Positions 44,317-52,668 of a stretch of 64,000 nucleotides of DNA are shown in pieces. Made by a program: the position numbers and the translations under genes. Every line of letters begins with the position of its first letter. The stretch's first letter is position 1. Origin of the DNA: VAZQ01 sp963702695 (lineage in GTDB: Bacteria; Pseudomonadota; Alphaproteobacteria; Rhizobiales; Xanthobacteraceae); the NCBI GenBank assembly GCA_963702695.1, contig CAVPDS010000007.1:372001-436000 (forward strand). The letters run 5' to 3'. The notes under the pieces were generated by a model. That model did not search any database. It was not told the origin of the DNA and saw only the letters and a program-made list of their open reading frames with translations.

Positions 44317-45510
44317 ATGACCCTGTTCACGGCGCGCGCCAGCCACTTGCGGGTCCGCCAGGGCCACGAACATAGCCGCGTCACCTTCGTCGAGCTGTTC
44401 TTCGACCTGGTATTCGTGTTCGCCGTCACGCAACTTTCGCACGGCCTCCTGACGCACCTGACGCCGCTCGGTGCCGTGCAGACCGGGCTGCTCATGATCG
44501 CGGTCTGGTGGACGTGGATCGACACCGCGTGGATCACCAACTGGCTTGACCCCGAACGCTCCGCGGTGCGCCTGCTGCTGTTTGCGCTGATGCTGGCCGG
44601 CCTCGTGCTCTCCGCGTCGATTCCCAGGGCGTTCGAGGACCGTGCGCCGCCGCTCGCGCTAGCCTATGTGCTGATGCAGGCCGGGCGAAATCTGTTCATG
44701 CTGTGGGCGCTTGCGCGCCATGATTCCGGCAACTTCCGCAACTTTCTCCGCATCACGGTCTGGCACCTGTCGGCCGCGCCGTTTTGGCTCGCAGGCTGCT
44801 GGGTCGATGGCTTGCCCCGTCTGGTCCTGTGGATCGTGGCGGTCGGTATTGAATCGGTCGCGCCGACTTTCGGCTTCTGGGTGCCGCGGCTCGGCCGCTC
44901 GACCACGGCGGACTGGACCGTCGAAGGCGGCCACATGGCCGAGCGTTGCGGTCTCTTCGTCATCATCGCGCTGGGCGAGTCGATCCTGATCACCGGCGCC
45001 GCCTTCGCCGACCTCGCCTGGAGCTCCGAAAACGCCGCCGCGTTCGTGATCGCCTTCACCGGCAGCGTGGCGATGTGGGCGGTCTACTTCAACATCGGCG
45101 CCGAACGGGGAAGCCGGATGATCACCAAATCCGACGATCCGGGCCGTCTGGCGCGCAGCGGCTACACCTATATCCACATCTTGATCGTGGCTGGGATCAT
45201 TGTGGCGGCGGTGGGCGACGAACTGGTCCTGCACCATCCCGACGGCCCTGCCGACGCAAAAACCCTGGCGATCATCATCGGCGGACCGGCGCTCTATCTG
45301 ATCGGCAACGCGCTGTTCAAGCGGCTCTCGGCACCATATACGCCGCTATCGCACCTGGTCGGAGTCGCGCTGCTGGCGCTGCTCATTCCCGCCGGGATGA
45401 TTGCGACGCCGCTCACGCTCGCAGCCGCCGCGATGGCGGTGCTGATCGTCGTTGCCGTGTGGGAGCGGTCGTCGCTGCGCCGGAGCGCCCCGGCCTCCGC
45501 TCGCCCCTGA
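44317..45510 (+). CDS. Low-temperature-requirement protein A (LtrA) family membrane protein
   Basis: This 397-residue integral membrane protein has about ten transmembrane segments. Family marks are RVTFVELFFDLVFVFAVTQL near the N-terminus, WWTWIDTAWITNWLDPE, and the histidine/glutamate motif AERCGLFVIIALGESILITG. LtrA was first linked to growth at low temperature; its biochemical role is not known. It follows the cyclase gene by 24 bases and precedes a small membrane protein gene by 30, so the three are probably one transcript. Confidence 0.9.
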   Translation: MTLFTARASHLRVRQGHEHSRVTFVELFFDLVFVFAVTQLSHGLLTHLTPLGAVQTGLLMIAVWWTWIDTAWITNWLDPERSAVRLLLFALMLAGLVLSASIPRAFEDRAPPLALAYVLMQAGRNLFMLWALARHDSGNFRNFLRITVWHLSAAPFWLAGCWVDGLPRLVLWIVAVGIESVAPTFGFWVPRLGRSTTADWTVEGGHMAERCGLFVIIALGESILITGAAFADLAWSSENAAAFVIAFTGSVAMWAVYFNIGAERGSRMITKSDDPGRLARSGYTYIHILIVAGIIVAAVGDELVLHHPDGPADAKTLAIIIGGPALYLIGNALFKRLSAPYTPLSHLVGVALLALLIPAGMIATPLTLAAAAMAVLIVVAVWERSSLRRSAPASARP

Positions 45511-45540
45511 GGAAACGTACCTGGCAGGGAGAAGCCCCGC

Positions 45541-45846
45541 ATGACCATCGCGCTCAATCTCGCCATCAGCCCCTTGATCGCGACCGCTGTATTGGCCGCC
45601 ACGGCCGTCACCGATGCGGCCTACGTGTTCTTCAATGCCGCCGTTGGCGCGCGGCATCGCATCCGGGCGGCGAATTGGAGCGCGCTCTGGTATCTGTTGT
45701 CAGCCTTCTCGGTGATCAGTTACACCGAGAATCCGGTCTACGTCGTATTCGCAGCGATCGGCTCGTGGATCGGCGCCTACATCTCGGTCACCTGGCTGGT
45801 CCGCGGCGAGACCGCTCCCGCTTCGACCCGTCACAACCCACCCTGA
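45541..45846 (+). CDS. Small hypothetical membrane protein
   Basis: This 101-residue protein has three hydrophobic segments (about 5-30, 44-62 and 64-87). The first loop is basic (GARHRIRAAN), so that loop is likely cytoplasmic. The second and third segments are joined by a short turn (SYTENPVY). AGGGAGAAGCCCCGC before the ATG supports a real gene. No family was recognised. It lies between LtrA and a thiamine diphosphate enzyme on the same strand. Confidence 0.65.
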   Translation: MTIALNLAISPLIATAVLAATAVTDAAYVFFNAAVGARHRIRAANWSALWYLLSAFSVISYTENPVYVVFAAIGSWIGAYISVTWLVRGETAPASTRHNPP

Positions 45847-45937
45847 GCGACAATCGCATCATCGTGCCTCCTCCCTCCGTCGTTCTGGCGCGTGATCTGC
45901 GCGATGCGGAACGACCAACCAGCAAGTTGAGATCACC

Positions 45938-47629
45938 ATGCTCGGACACAATCGCAAGATGACCGGCGCGGCATGCCTCGCCGATATGCTCAAGGGTTAC
46001 GGCGTTACGCATATTTTCATGGTGCCGGCGGTGCTACGCACGACGTTCGCCGAACTGGAGCGGCGCGGCACCGGGATCGCGCGCATCCACACCCACGGCG
46101 AGAAGTCGGCAGCCTACATGGCGGACGGCTACGCGCGCGCGTCGGGCAAGCCCGGCATCTGCATGGCGCAGGTGATCGGCGCGCTCAATCTGGCGGCCGG
46201 TCTGCGCGACGCCTGGCTCGCGCATTCCCCGGTGATCGCGATGACCGGTGGGCGCGAGCCGAAGACGAAATTCAGGAAGGTCTATCAGGAGATCGACGAC
46301 GTGCCAGCGTTCGAGCCGGTGACCAAGTTCAATGCCACGATCGATGACGTCGCGCGCTTTCCGGACATGCTGCGGCAGGCGTTCCGGGTGGCGGTGTCCG
46401 GGACGCCCGGTCCGGTGCATTTGCAATTCCGCGGCAACGAGGGACAGATCGACGTAGAAGAGGCGGATCTAGAGCCGCTGGTCGAGGAGCAGTTCGCACG
46501 CGTACCGCCGTTCCGGCCGGAGCCCGACCGAGCCAGCGTACACGCGGCGCTCAAATTCTTGCAGAGCGCCGAACGGCCGGTGATCGTCGCCGGCGGCGGC
46601 GTGCGCGCCTCGGGTGCGCGGGCGGAGTTGGTCGCGCTCGCGGAGGCGTTGCAGATCCCGGTCGCAACTTCGCTCAATGGCAAGGATTCGATCCCCGGCC
46701 ATCATCCGCTCGCGGTCGGCGCGGTCGGCTCCTATTCGCGTGAGAGCGCAAACCGCGTGGTCAACGGCGCCGACCTCGTCTGCTTCGTCGGCACCGAGAC
46801 CGGCGGCATGACCACCCATTTCTGGGCGGTGCCGAAGATCGGCACGCCGGCGATCCAGATCGACATCAACGCGGAAGCGCTCGGCCGCAATTACCCGCTG
46901 CAGGCGGCGGTCAACGGCGACGCGAAGGTGACGCTGACGCGCATGTTGGCGGAGGCTGATCGCGCCAGCGCTTCACGGCGCAAGCCCTGGGTGGCGCAGG
47001 CGCAGGCAATCTGCAAGGAGTGGGCGGACAAGTACAAGTCGGCGCTTGAATCAGACGCGGTGCCGATCCGACCCGAGCGCATCTGCCGCGAACTATCACT
47101 TCATGTGCCCGACGACGCCATCGTGGTGGTCGACACCGGACACGCCGGCATGTGGATGGGCGGCATGTACGATCTGCGCACGCCCCAGCAGAGCTACATG
47201 CGCAGCGCGGGCCATCTCGGCTGGGCATTCTCGGCCGGCCTCGGCGCCAAATGTGCGGCGCCGCAGCGCCCGGTGGTGACGTTCACCGGTGACGCCGGCT
47301 TCTGGTATCACATCGCGGAGATCGAGACCGCCGTGCGCTGGAAGATCAACGCGGTAACGGTGGTCAACAACAACGCCAGCGGCAACCAGTCCAAGCGCGG
47401 CTTCGATCGCGTCTACGGCGGCACCCAGACCGAGCAGGCCCTCGAATTGTGGACCTACAACAAGATGAACTTCGCCCGCCTCGCCGAGGACATGGGCGCG
47501 CTCGGCATCCGCGTGGAGAAGCCCGGCGAACTCGCGGGCGCGCTCGAGCAGGCGCTCAAGGCGAACCGACCGGCGGTGATCGACGTGGTGACCGGCATCG
47601 ACGCGCTCGCGCCGTTGGCAGTGAGTTAG
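45938..47629 (+). CDS. Thiamine diphosphate-binding enzyme, acetolactate synthase-like
   Basis: This 563-residue enzyme has three domains: pyrimidine-binding with the catalytic glutamate in HTHGEKSAAYMADGYAR, a central nucleotide-like domain (about 195-330), and pyrophosphate-binding with GDAGFWYHIAEIETAV and NNNASGNQ. Such enzymes decarboxylate 2-oxo acids or ligate aldehydes; this one is not the biosynthetic acetolactate synthase, since no regulatory subunit is adjacent. The substrate may be related to the neighbouring aldehyde dehydrogenase, cyclase and Bug proteins, but that is inference. Confidence 0.88.
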   Translation: MLGHNRKMTGAACLADMLKGYGVTHIFMVPAVLRTTFAELERRGTGIARIHTHGEKSAAYMADGYARASGKPGICMAQVIGALNLAAGLRDAWLAHSPVIAMTGGREPKTKFRKVYQEIDDVPAFEPVTKFNATIDDVARFPDMLRQAFRVAVSGTPGPVHLQFRGNEGQIDVEEADLEPLVEEQFARVPPFRPEPDRASVHAALKFLQSAERPVIVAGGGVRASGARAELVALAEALQIPVATSLNGKDSIPGHHPLAVGAVGSYSRESANRVVNGADLVCFVGTETGGMTTHFWAVPKIGTPAIQIDINAEALGRNYPLQAAVNGDAKVTLTRMLAEADRASASRRKPWVAQAQAICKEWADKYKSALESDAVPIRPERICRELSLHVPDDAIVVVDTGHAGMWMGGMYDLRTPQQSYMRSAGHLGWAFSAGLGAKCAAPQRPVVTFTGDAGFWYHIAEIETAVRWKINAVTVVNNNASGNQSKRGFDRVYGGTQTEQALELWTYNKMNFARLAEDMGALGIRVEKPGELAGALEQALKANRPAVIDVVTGIDALAPLAVS

Positions 47630-47685
47630 GTCTGGTCGCTGGCGAGGTCTCCATATCAGCGGTGCAGGTATGCATGATCTATGTC

Positions 47686-47709
47686 GTCATTGCCGGGCTT
47701 GTCCGGCAA
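47686..47709. repeat. Half copy of the palindromic extragenic element
   Basis: GTCATTGCCGGGCTTGTCCG followed by GCAA matches the left arm of the element at 24973-25064, folding into a small hairpin (TTGCCGG/CCGGCAA). It lies between the convergent ends of the thiamine enzyme and glutathione-transferase genes and may aid termination, although no T run follows. Confidence 0.65.
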
Positions 47710-47730
47710 AGGCGATCAAGCGACCCCACA

Positions 47731-48444
47731 TTACCGCACCGCCGCCTTCACCGAAGCCGCGGTCTGCCCGAACAGGATCGCGCGCTCTTCGGCGGTGCGG
47801 ATGCCGCCCTGGCCGGGATTGATCGCAGCCACCTTGTCATAAGCGCGCACTACCGCCGGCCGCGCGCGAATCGCTTCAAACCAGCGCTTGACGTTAGGAA
47901 AGTCTTCGAGCTTCTGGCCCTGCCGTTCGTACGGCACGATCCAGGGATAGGTCGCCATGTCGGCGATTGAATAGTCGCCGGCCATGAACGGACGATCGGC
48001 CAGTCGCCGGTCGAGCACGCCATAGAGCCGGTTCACTTCGTTCCGATAGCGGTCCATGGCATAGGGAAGCTTCTCCACGGCGTAATTGTTGAAGTGATTG
48101 TTCTGTCCCGACATCGGGCCGAGATTGCCCATCTGCCAGAACAGCCATTGGATCGCATCGGTGCGGCCGCGCAGGTCGTGCGGAATAAATTTTCCGGTCT
48201 TGTCGGCGAGGTAGAGCAGGATCGCGCCGGACTCGAACACCGGAATAGGCGCGCCGCCGCCGGCCGGATCGTGATCGATGATCCCGGGGATGCGGTTGTT
48301 CGGCGACACCGCGAGGAACTCGCGTTTGAACTGTTCGCCCTTGCCAATGTTCACGGGGACGATCTTGTAGGGAAGCCCGCTCTCCTCGAGAAAAATCGTG
48401 ATCTTGTGGCCGTTGGGCGTAGTCCAGTAATGAAGCTCGATCAT
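47731..48444 (-). CDS. Glutathione S-transferase, YfcG/YghU (nu-class)-like
   Basis: This 237-residue protein has a thioredoxin-like N-terminal domain with TTPNGHKITIFLEE, whose threonine/asparagine pair is the nu-class signature, and VFESGAILLYLADKTG (glutathione-binding glutamate-serine). The C-terminal helical domain has YSIADMATYPWI. Nu-class enzymes have disulfide-bond reductase activity toward glutathione. It starts at MIELHYW; the upstream in-frame codon cluster is less likely. Divergent from the Bug gene at 48561. Confidence 0.9.
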   Translation of the reverse strand: MIELHYWTTPNGHKITIFLEESGLPYKIVPVNIGKGEQFKREFLAVSPNNRIPGIIDHDPAGGGAPIPVFESGAILLYLADKTGKFIPHDLRGRTDAIQWLFWQMGNLGPMSGQNNHFNNYAVEKLPYAMDRYRNEVNRLYGVLDRRLADRPFMAGDYSIADMATYPWIVPYERQGQKLEDFPNVKRWFEAIRARPAVVRAYDKVAAINPGQGGIRTAEERAILFGQTAASVKAAVR

Positions 48445-48560
48445 GAATTCCACCATCGATTGCGGGCGACTGCGATGTTTCAGCGCCCTTGTCTACCGGT
48501 TCGCCCACGCCTGCGCTAGGTTGCGGCGACCGTAGCCAGCATCTCAATCCGGAGGCCTCC

Positions 48561-49535
48561 ATGGTCCGCGTTGCTCTCGCGCTGCTCGCGTCCGCGCTCG
48601 CCGCGGGCATTACGCTGGCGCAATCGCCCGACACAGCTTGGCCTACGAAACCCATCCATTTCATCGTGCCGTTCCCCGCCGGCGGCAGCACTGACACGGT
48701 GGCGCGCCTGGTCGGGCAGATGCTCGGCGCGCGCCTCAACCAGCAATTCGTGGTCGAGAACCGCACCGGCGCGAGCGGCAATCTCGGCGCCGAGGCGGTC
48801 GCGCGCGCCGCACCTGACGGCTACACGATCGGGCTGGCGTCGACGACCACGCACGCGCTCGCCCCGCTGTTCTTCAAAAATCTCAGCTTCGACCCGCAGA
48901 AGGATTTTGCGCCGGTGTCGATGCTCGGGAGTGCGCCCTTCGTGATGGTCGTGCCGCCGAGCTTGCCGGCAAAGGACCTCGCCGGATTCATTGCGCTCGC
49001 CAAGGCCAAGCCGGGCGGGCTGAGCTTCGGTTCGGCGGGTGTCGGCAGCCTGGCGCATCTTGCCGCCGCCCTGTTCGAAACGGCGGCCGGCGTGAAGATG
49101 GTCCATGTTCCATACAAGGCCTCGGCACAATCCACGCCCGACCTGATGGCCGGCCGGCTCGACATGCAGTTCGCGACCGTGCCGCCGACGCTCGCGCTCA
49201 TCCGCGCTGGCAAGCTGCACGCGCTCGGGATCGCGAGCGCACGGCGTTCCGCTCTGCTGCCGGAGGTGCCGACGCTCGCCGAGGCGGGCCTGCCCGGCTT
49301 CGAAGCTTCGCTCTGGTTTGCGATCGTGGCCCCGGCCGCCACATCGCCCGCGATCGCGGCGCGGCTCAGCCGTGAGATCGCCGCGGTGCTCGACACGCCC
49401 GAAGGCAAGGACGCATTGTCCCGGCAGGGCGTCGACGCCGAGGCGAGCACGCCGGAGGGGCTCGAGGTGCGTATCAGCAGCGAGATCGCCAAGTGGCGCG
49501 AGGTCGTCGCGAAGACCGGCATTCAGGTGGAGTGA
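48561..49535 (+). CDS. Tripartite tricarboxylate transporter substrate-binding protein (Bug/TctC), copy 3
   Basis: This 324-residue periplasmic binding protein has a signal peptide (about 1-21, ITLAQS) and Bug motifs: PTKPIHFIVPFPAGGSTDTV, AAPDGYTIGLASTTT and LLPEVPTLAEAGLPGFEA. GGAGG is 5 bases before the ATG. Divergent from the glutathione-transferase gene. No transporter membrane genes are adjacent, so the ligand cannot be guessed from context. Confidence 0.92.
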   Translation: MVRVALALLASALAAGITLAQSPDTAWPTKPIHFIVPFPAGGSTDTVARLVGQMLGARLNQQFVVENRTGASGNLGAEAVARAAPDGYTIGLASTTTHALAPLFFKNLSFDPQKDFAPVSMLGSAPFVMVVPPSLPAKDLAGFIALAKAKPGGLSFGSAGVGSLAHLAAALFETAAGVKMVHVPYKASAQSTPDLMAGRLDMQFATVPPTLALIRAGKLHALGIASARRSALLPEVPTLAEAGLPGFEASLWFAIVAPAATSPAIAARLSREIAAVLDTPEGKDALSRQGVDAEASTPEGLEVRISSEIAKWREVVAKTGIQVE

Positions 49536-49556
49536 TCGAGGAAGCGGCGGACCGTT

Positions 49557-49735
49557 GTCTCGTGCGCCGTCTATCTCGCGTGCCGCTTATCTCGTGCGCG
49601 TGACCCTGAGGCGCTCGGTCGAAGGCCGAGCCTCGAAGGGCGACTTGGCACCACGCACGCCGCAATAAGTGCGTGCTGCGCGCGAGTACGAACCCACCCT
49701 TCGAGGCTCGCTGCGCGAGCCCCTCAGAATGACGG
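49557..49735. repeat. Degenerate 16-base triple tandem repeat abutting a palindromic element
   Basis: Three 16-base units (49557-49572, 49573-49588, 49589-49604), all of the form RTCTCGYGTGCCG-like, precede an element (49601-49735) with inverted arms: CTGAGGCGCTCGGTCGAAGG near 49606 and the reverse complement of the right arm starting CTGAGGGGCTCGCGCAGCGA. This is a recognisable dispersed element of Hyphomicrobiales. It fills the 223-base gap between the Bug gene and the TIGR02302 gene. Confidence 0.7.
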
Positions 49736-49758
49736 CGACGTGGCGTCCCGGCGCGTTC

Positions 49759-52443
49759 TCAATAATCGTGCAGCAGGCGCTCGATGTAATCGAGCTCCAT
49801 CTGCGGGCGGAAGCTCTCGCCAAAGCGGCGGCGCAGCTCTTCGAGGATGCGGCGTGCGCGCTGCACGTCGATCTCACCGGGCACTTTCACGGTGACGTCG
49901 TCGCCGTAGTCACGGCCGCGCAGCGGCCGGCCGAGCGGGTCGGTCTCCTGCTGGGCACGGCGCGGCGGACCGAACCGCCCGGGCTGACCGGGACCCGGGC
50001 CCATCATGCCTTGCTGCTGCATTTGCTGGGCGAGGTTCTGCGCACCGCGCCGCATCGCTTCGAGCGCGCGGCCCTGCGAGTCGACGGCGCTGTCGGCGTT
50101 GCCGTCGCCGAGCTGGCCCTCGGCCTGGCCCATTGCCTCGCCGGCCTCGCCGAGTTGCTCGCCCATGCCGCCCTGGCCCTGTTGGCCTTGCTGACCCTGT
50201 TGACCTTGCTGACCCTGTTGACCTTGCTGCCCAGGCTGCTGACCCATGCCCTTCTTGCGCAGCTCTTCCATCAGCTTGTTCAGCTTGTCGCGCAGCGCCT
50301 TCTGGTCGGCCTGCAGATTGCCCATGTCCTGCTGGCCTTGTTGGCCCTGCTGCCCTTGCTGACCACGCTGGCCTTGTTGCCCGCGCTGACCTTGCTGACC
50401 GCGTTGCCCCTGTTGGCCACGCTGGCCCTGCTGACGGTCACGACGCTGGTCCTGGCCCTCCTGGAAGGTGCGGTCGCGCAACTGCTGCTGCTGGCGGATC
50501 ATGTCGCCGAGCTCATCGAGCGCTTGCATCATGTCGTCGTCGCCGTCGCCCTGCTGCATCTGCCCGGGCTGCGCCATCTGCAGGTTGTCGAGCATCGACT
50601 GCAATTCCTGCAGCAATTGACGGGCGGCATCCTTGGCGCCGGAGCGGGCCATCTGCTCCAGGCGGTCAATCATGTTCTTGAGATCTTGCGGCCGCATCTG
50701 GCGCGCGTTCGGATCGAGCGGCCGCGCGAGCTGCTGCGGATTGCGCCGCGCCTGCTCGGCAAGCGCCTGCATGAACTTGTCGAGGGCCGCGCGCAGTTCG
50801 TCGGTGAGCTTCTTGATCTCCTCATCAGAAGCGCCCCGTTCGAGCGCCTCCTTTAGCCGTTCCTCGGCATTGCGTAGCGCCTGCTCGGCGTCGGACACGT
50901 TGCCGTCCTCGAGCTGCACCGCCATGTCCCACATGCGATCGACCACGTCGCGCAGCGAGTCGTCGGACTTGGCACGTGCGAGCTGGAAGAAGATCGAGCG
51001 CAGTCCAAGATAGACATTGCTCTCGATCTTGAATTTGTCCGGCGCGATCGTCAGCGCATCGAGCGCAGTGAGCACGCGCGCCTGCGCGTCGGCATCGAGC
51101 GCGAGGATGCGCCGCTGTTCGACGAGCGCTCGGGCGACCGGCTTGGTGAAGATGCGCTCGGGCAGTTGCAGCTCGAACGGCTCGCTCTTGCCCTCGTTGT
51201 TGGCTTCGTCGTGCGCGACCAGCGTCATCGCAACGCTGGCGCCGGCCCAGGGATGGCTGGAGAGATCCTTGGTGGTCTGGCCGACGCCATTCTTGGTGCG
51301 GCCTTGCGGCAGCGAGAGCGGCATTTCCGGCGCGTCATACAGCGAGCGCGGCGGCTGGCCGTTGGTGCCGCTGTCCTTCTTCAGCTCGAATGTCGCCTGT
51401 GCACCGGTGACGCCATAATCGTCTTCGAGCTTGTAGGAGAGCGCGAGCGAACCGCGGGTCTGGGCTTCCGGATCCTTGGCGAGCGAGATCTTCGGCGGCT
51501 GATCGGGAATGGCGGTGAAGCGCCAAGTCACATCGCTCGAACTGACGCCGCGAACGCTGGCGGCGCCCGCATCGCTGATGGTGAAGCGGCGCTCCTCGGT
51601 GCCGGCGCTGGTCACGCTCTGCCCGCCGGACTTCGGCTCCTCGAGGCCGCCGGTGGTGGCGATGTCGAGGTGTGCGCCGGTGGCGCGGACGACGAGCGTG
51701 CTGCCGGCCGGCACCGCCAGCGTCGCTGCAGTCTGCACCGGCTCGCCCGGACGTAGGCCAGGCAGGATGATCGGCGGCTTGCCCGTGTACGGCGGCGGGC
51801 TGACCCAGGCGTCGATGCGGAAATTCGCCGGCAGCATCGCGCCCTGCCAGTCGAAGGCGGCCGCGATGCGGCGCAGGCGATCGTTGCCGGCGGCGAAGAA
51901 AGTCGCGACCAGGAGGACGCCCACGAGGGCGCGCAGCGCGAGCGGATCGCGTCGCGCGAGCCGCGGCGACGGCGCTCCGGCCTTGAGATTCTTTGCGGCG
52001 AGCAAGGCGCGCTCGATATGCGCCTGCCACAGCGTGACTGACACGGAGTCGCTGGTGGTGGCGGCGATCTCGTCGGAGGCGGCCGTCGCCGGCCGGTGCG
52101 GCCGGCCGCTGTTGCGGTCGAGGCGGCGCAGCCCATCGGCGCGGCTCGGTAGCCGCAGCAACACGAGCGGCACCATCGCCGCCGCGGTGAGCAGGAAGAA
52201 TACGCCGAGCCCGACGGCACGCCCGATCGGCGGCAGCCAGAGCCAGAGCCCGAGCCAAGATACAGCGAGGAACAGTCCGACCACAGTGGCCGGGGTCGCC
52301 AGCGCGGGCCAAAGCCGCTCCCCGAAAATCGACCACCGTGCGCGATCGAGCGCGCGCGCGAGCATCGCATGACCCGTCCGCTCAGGCGGACGAGGGGAAG
52401 GGGCCGACGGACGGTCCAGGAGGTCTGTCAAGTCGATCTCCAC
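49759..52443 (-). CDS. TIGR02302 family membrane protein with Gln/Gly-rich repeats
   Basis: This 894-residue protein has two N-terminal transmembrane segments (about 40-95), a third near residue 175, a large periplasmic-looking domain (LRIDAWVSPPPYTGKPP to about 500), a helical region, then a low-complexity Gln/Gly/Arg part (about 660-770) and a short conserved end (EIDVQRARRILEELRRRFGE). Members are conserved in Hyphomicrobiales and lie beside lysA, as here. Function is unknown; the domain plan suggests an envelope role. It starts at a GTG. The repeat length may vary between strains. Confidence 0.87.
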   Translation of the reverse strand: MEIDLTDLLDRPSAPSPRPPERTGHAMLARALDRARWSIFGERLWPALATPATVVGLFLAVSWLGLWLWLPPIGRAVGLGVFFLLTAAAMVPLVLLRLPSRADGLRRLDRNSGRPHRPATAASDEIAATTSDSVSVTLWQAHIERALLAAKNLKAGAPSPRLARRDPLALRALVGVLLVATFFAAGNDRLRRIAAAFDWQGAMLPANFRIDAWVSPPPYTGKPPIILPGLRPGEPVQTAATLAVPAGSTLVVRATGAHLDIATTGGLEEPKSGGQSVTSAGTEERRFTISDAGAASVRGVSSSDVTWRFTAIPDQPPKISLAKDPEAQTRGSLALSYKLEDDYGVTGAQATFELKKDSGTNGQPPRSLYDAPEMPLSLPQGRTKNGVGQTTKDLSSHPWAGASVAMTLVAHDEANNEGKSEPFELQLPERIFTKPVARALVEQRRILALDADAQARVLTALDALTIAPDKFKIESNVYLGLRSIFFQLARAKSDDSLRDVVDRMWDMAVQLEDGNVSDAEQALRNAEERLKEALERGASDEEIKKLTDELRAALDKFMQALAEQARRNPQQLARPLDPNARQMRPQDLKNMIDRLEQMARSGAKDAARQLLQELQSMLDNLQMAQPGQMQQGDGDDDMMQALDELGDMIRQQQQLRDRTFQEGQDQRRDRQQGQRGQQGQRGQQGQRGQQGQRGQQGQQGQQGQQDMGNLQADQKALRDKLNKLMEELRKKGMGQQPGQQGQQGQQGQQGQQGQQGQGGMGEQLGEAGEAMGQAEGQLGDGNADSAVDSQGRALEAMRRGAQNLAQQMQQQGMMGPGPGQPGRFGPPRRAQQETDPLGRPLRGRDYGDDVTVKVPGEIDVQRARRILEELRRRFGESFRPQMELDYIERLLHDY
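50170..50445 (-). repeat. Gln/Gly-coding tandem repeats inside the TIGR02302 gene
   Basis: Two blocks (50170-50240 and 50329-50445) of 9- and 18-base units encode runs such as GQQGQQGQQGQQ and GQRGQQGQRGQQ. Units are imperfect copies of CTGTTGACCTTGCTGACC on the plus strand. Such in-frame repeats change length by slippage without breaking the frame. Confidence 0.85.
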
Positions 52444-52668
52444 AAGGGGAATCTGGCTATGATGATCCTATCACGCAATTAAATCCCTGCCAGCGGGCAA
52501 AAACAGGGCGTCGTGATCAAAACCCGAGCACGGAATTGGTTGCAAGCTCGCCAGTAAAAAAACGCACGTAAATTATCTGAATAGTCCAAATTTCGTTTGA
52601 AATAATTCCTAGCCAGCTACGCTGATACCGCTAATAGTAACTGCCGGTTGCCCTGCGTCGCGCATGGC
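52444..52668. other. Intergenic region between lysA and the TIGR02302 gene
   Basis: The 225-base gap is richer in A and T than its neighbours (for example TTATCTGAATAGTCCAAATT at 52573-52592). It probably holds the TIGR02302 promoter. No open frame of coding character, hairpin with a T run, or RNA gene was recognised. Confidence 0.4.

Noticed and set aside
50170..50445. Regular repeats resembling a CRISPR array
   Set aside because: The units are in frame, 9-18 bases long without unique spacers, and encode Gln/Gly runs inside a gene.
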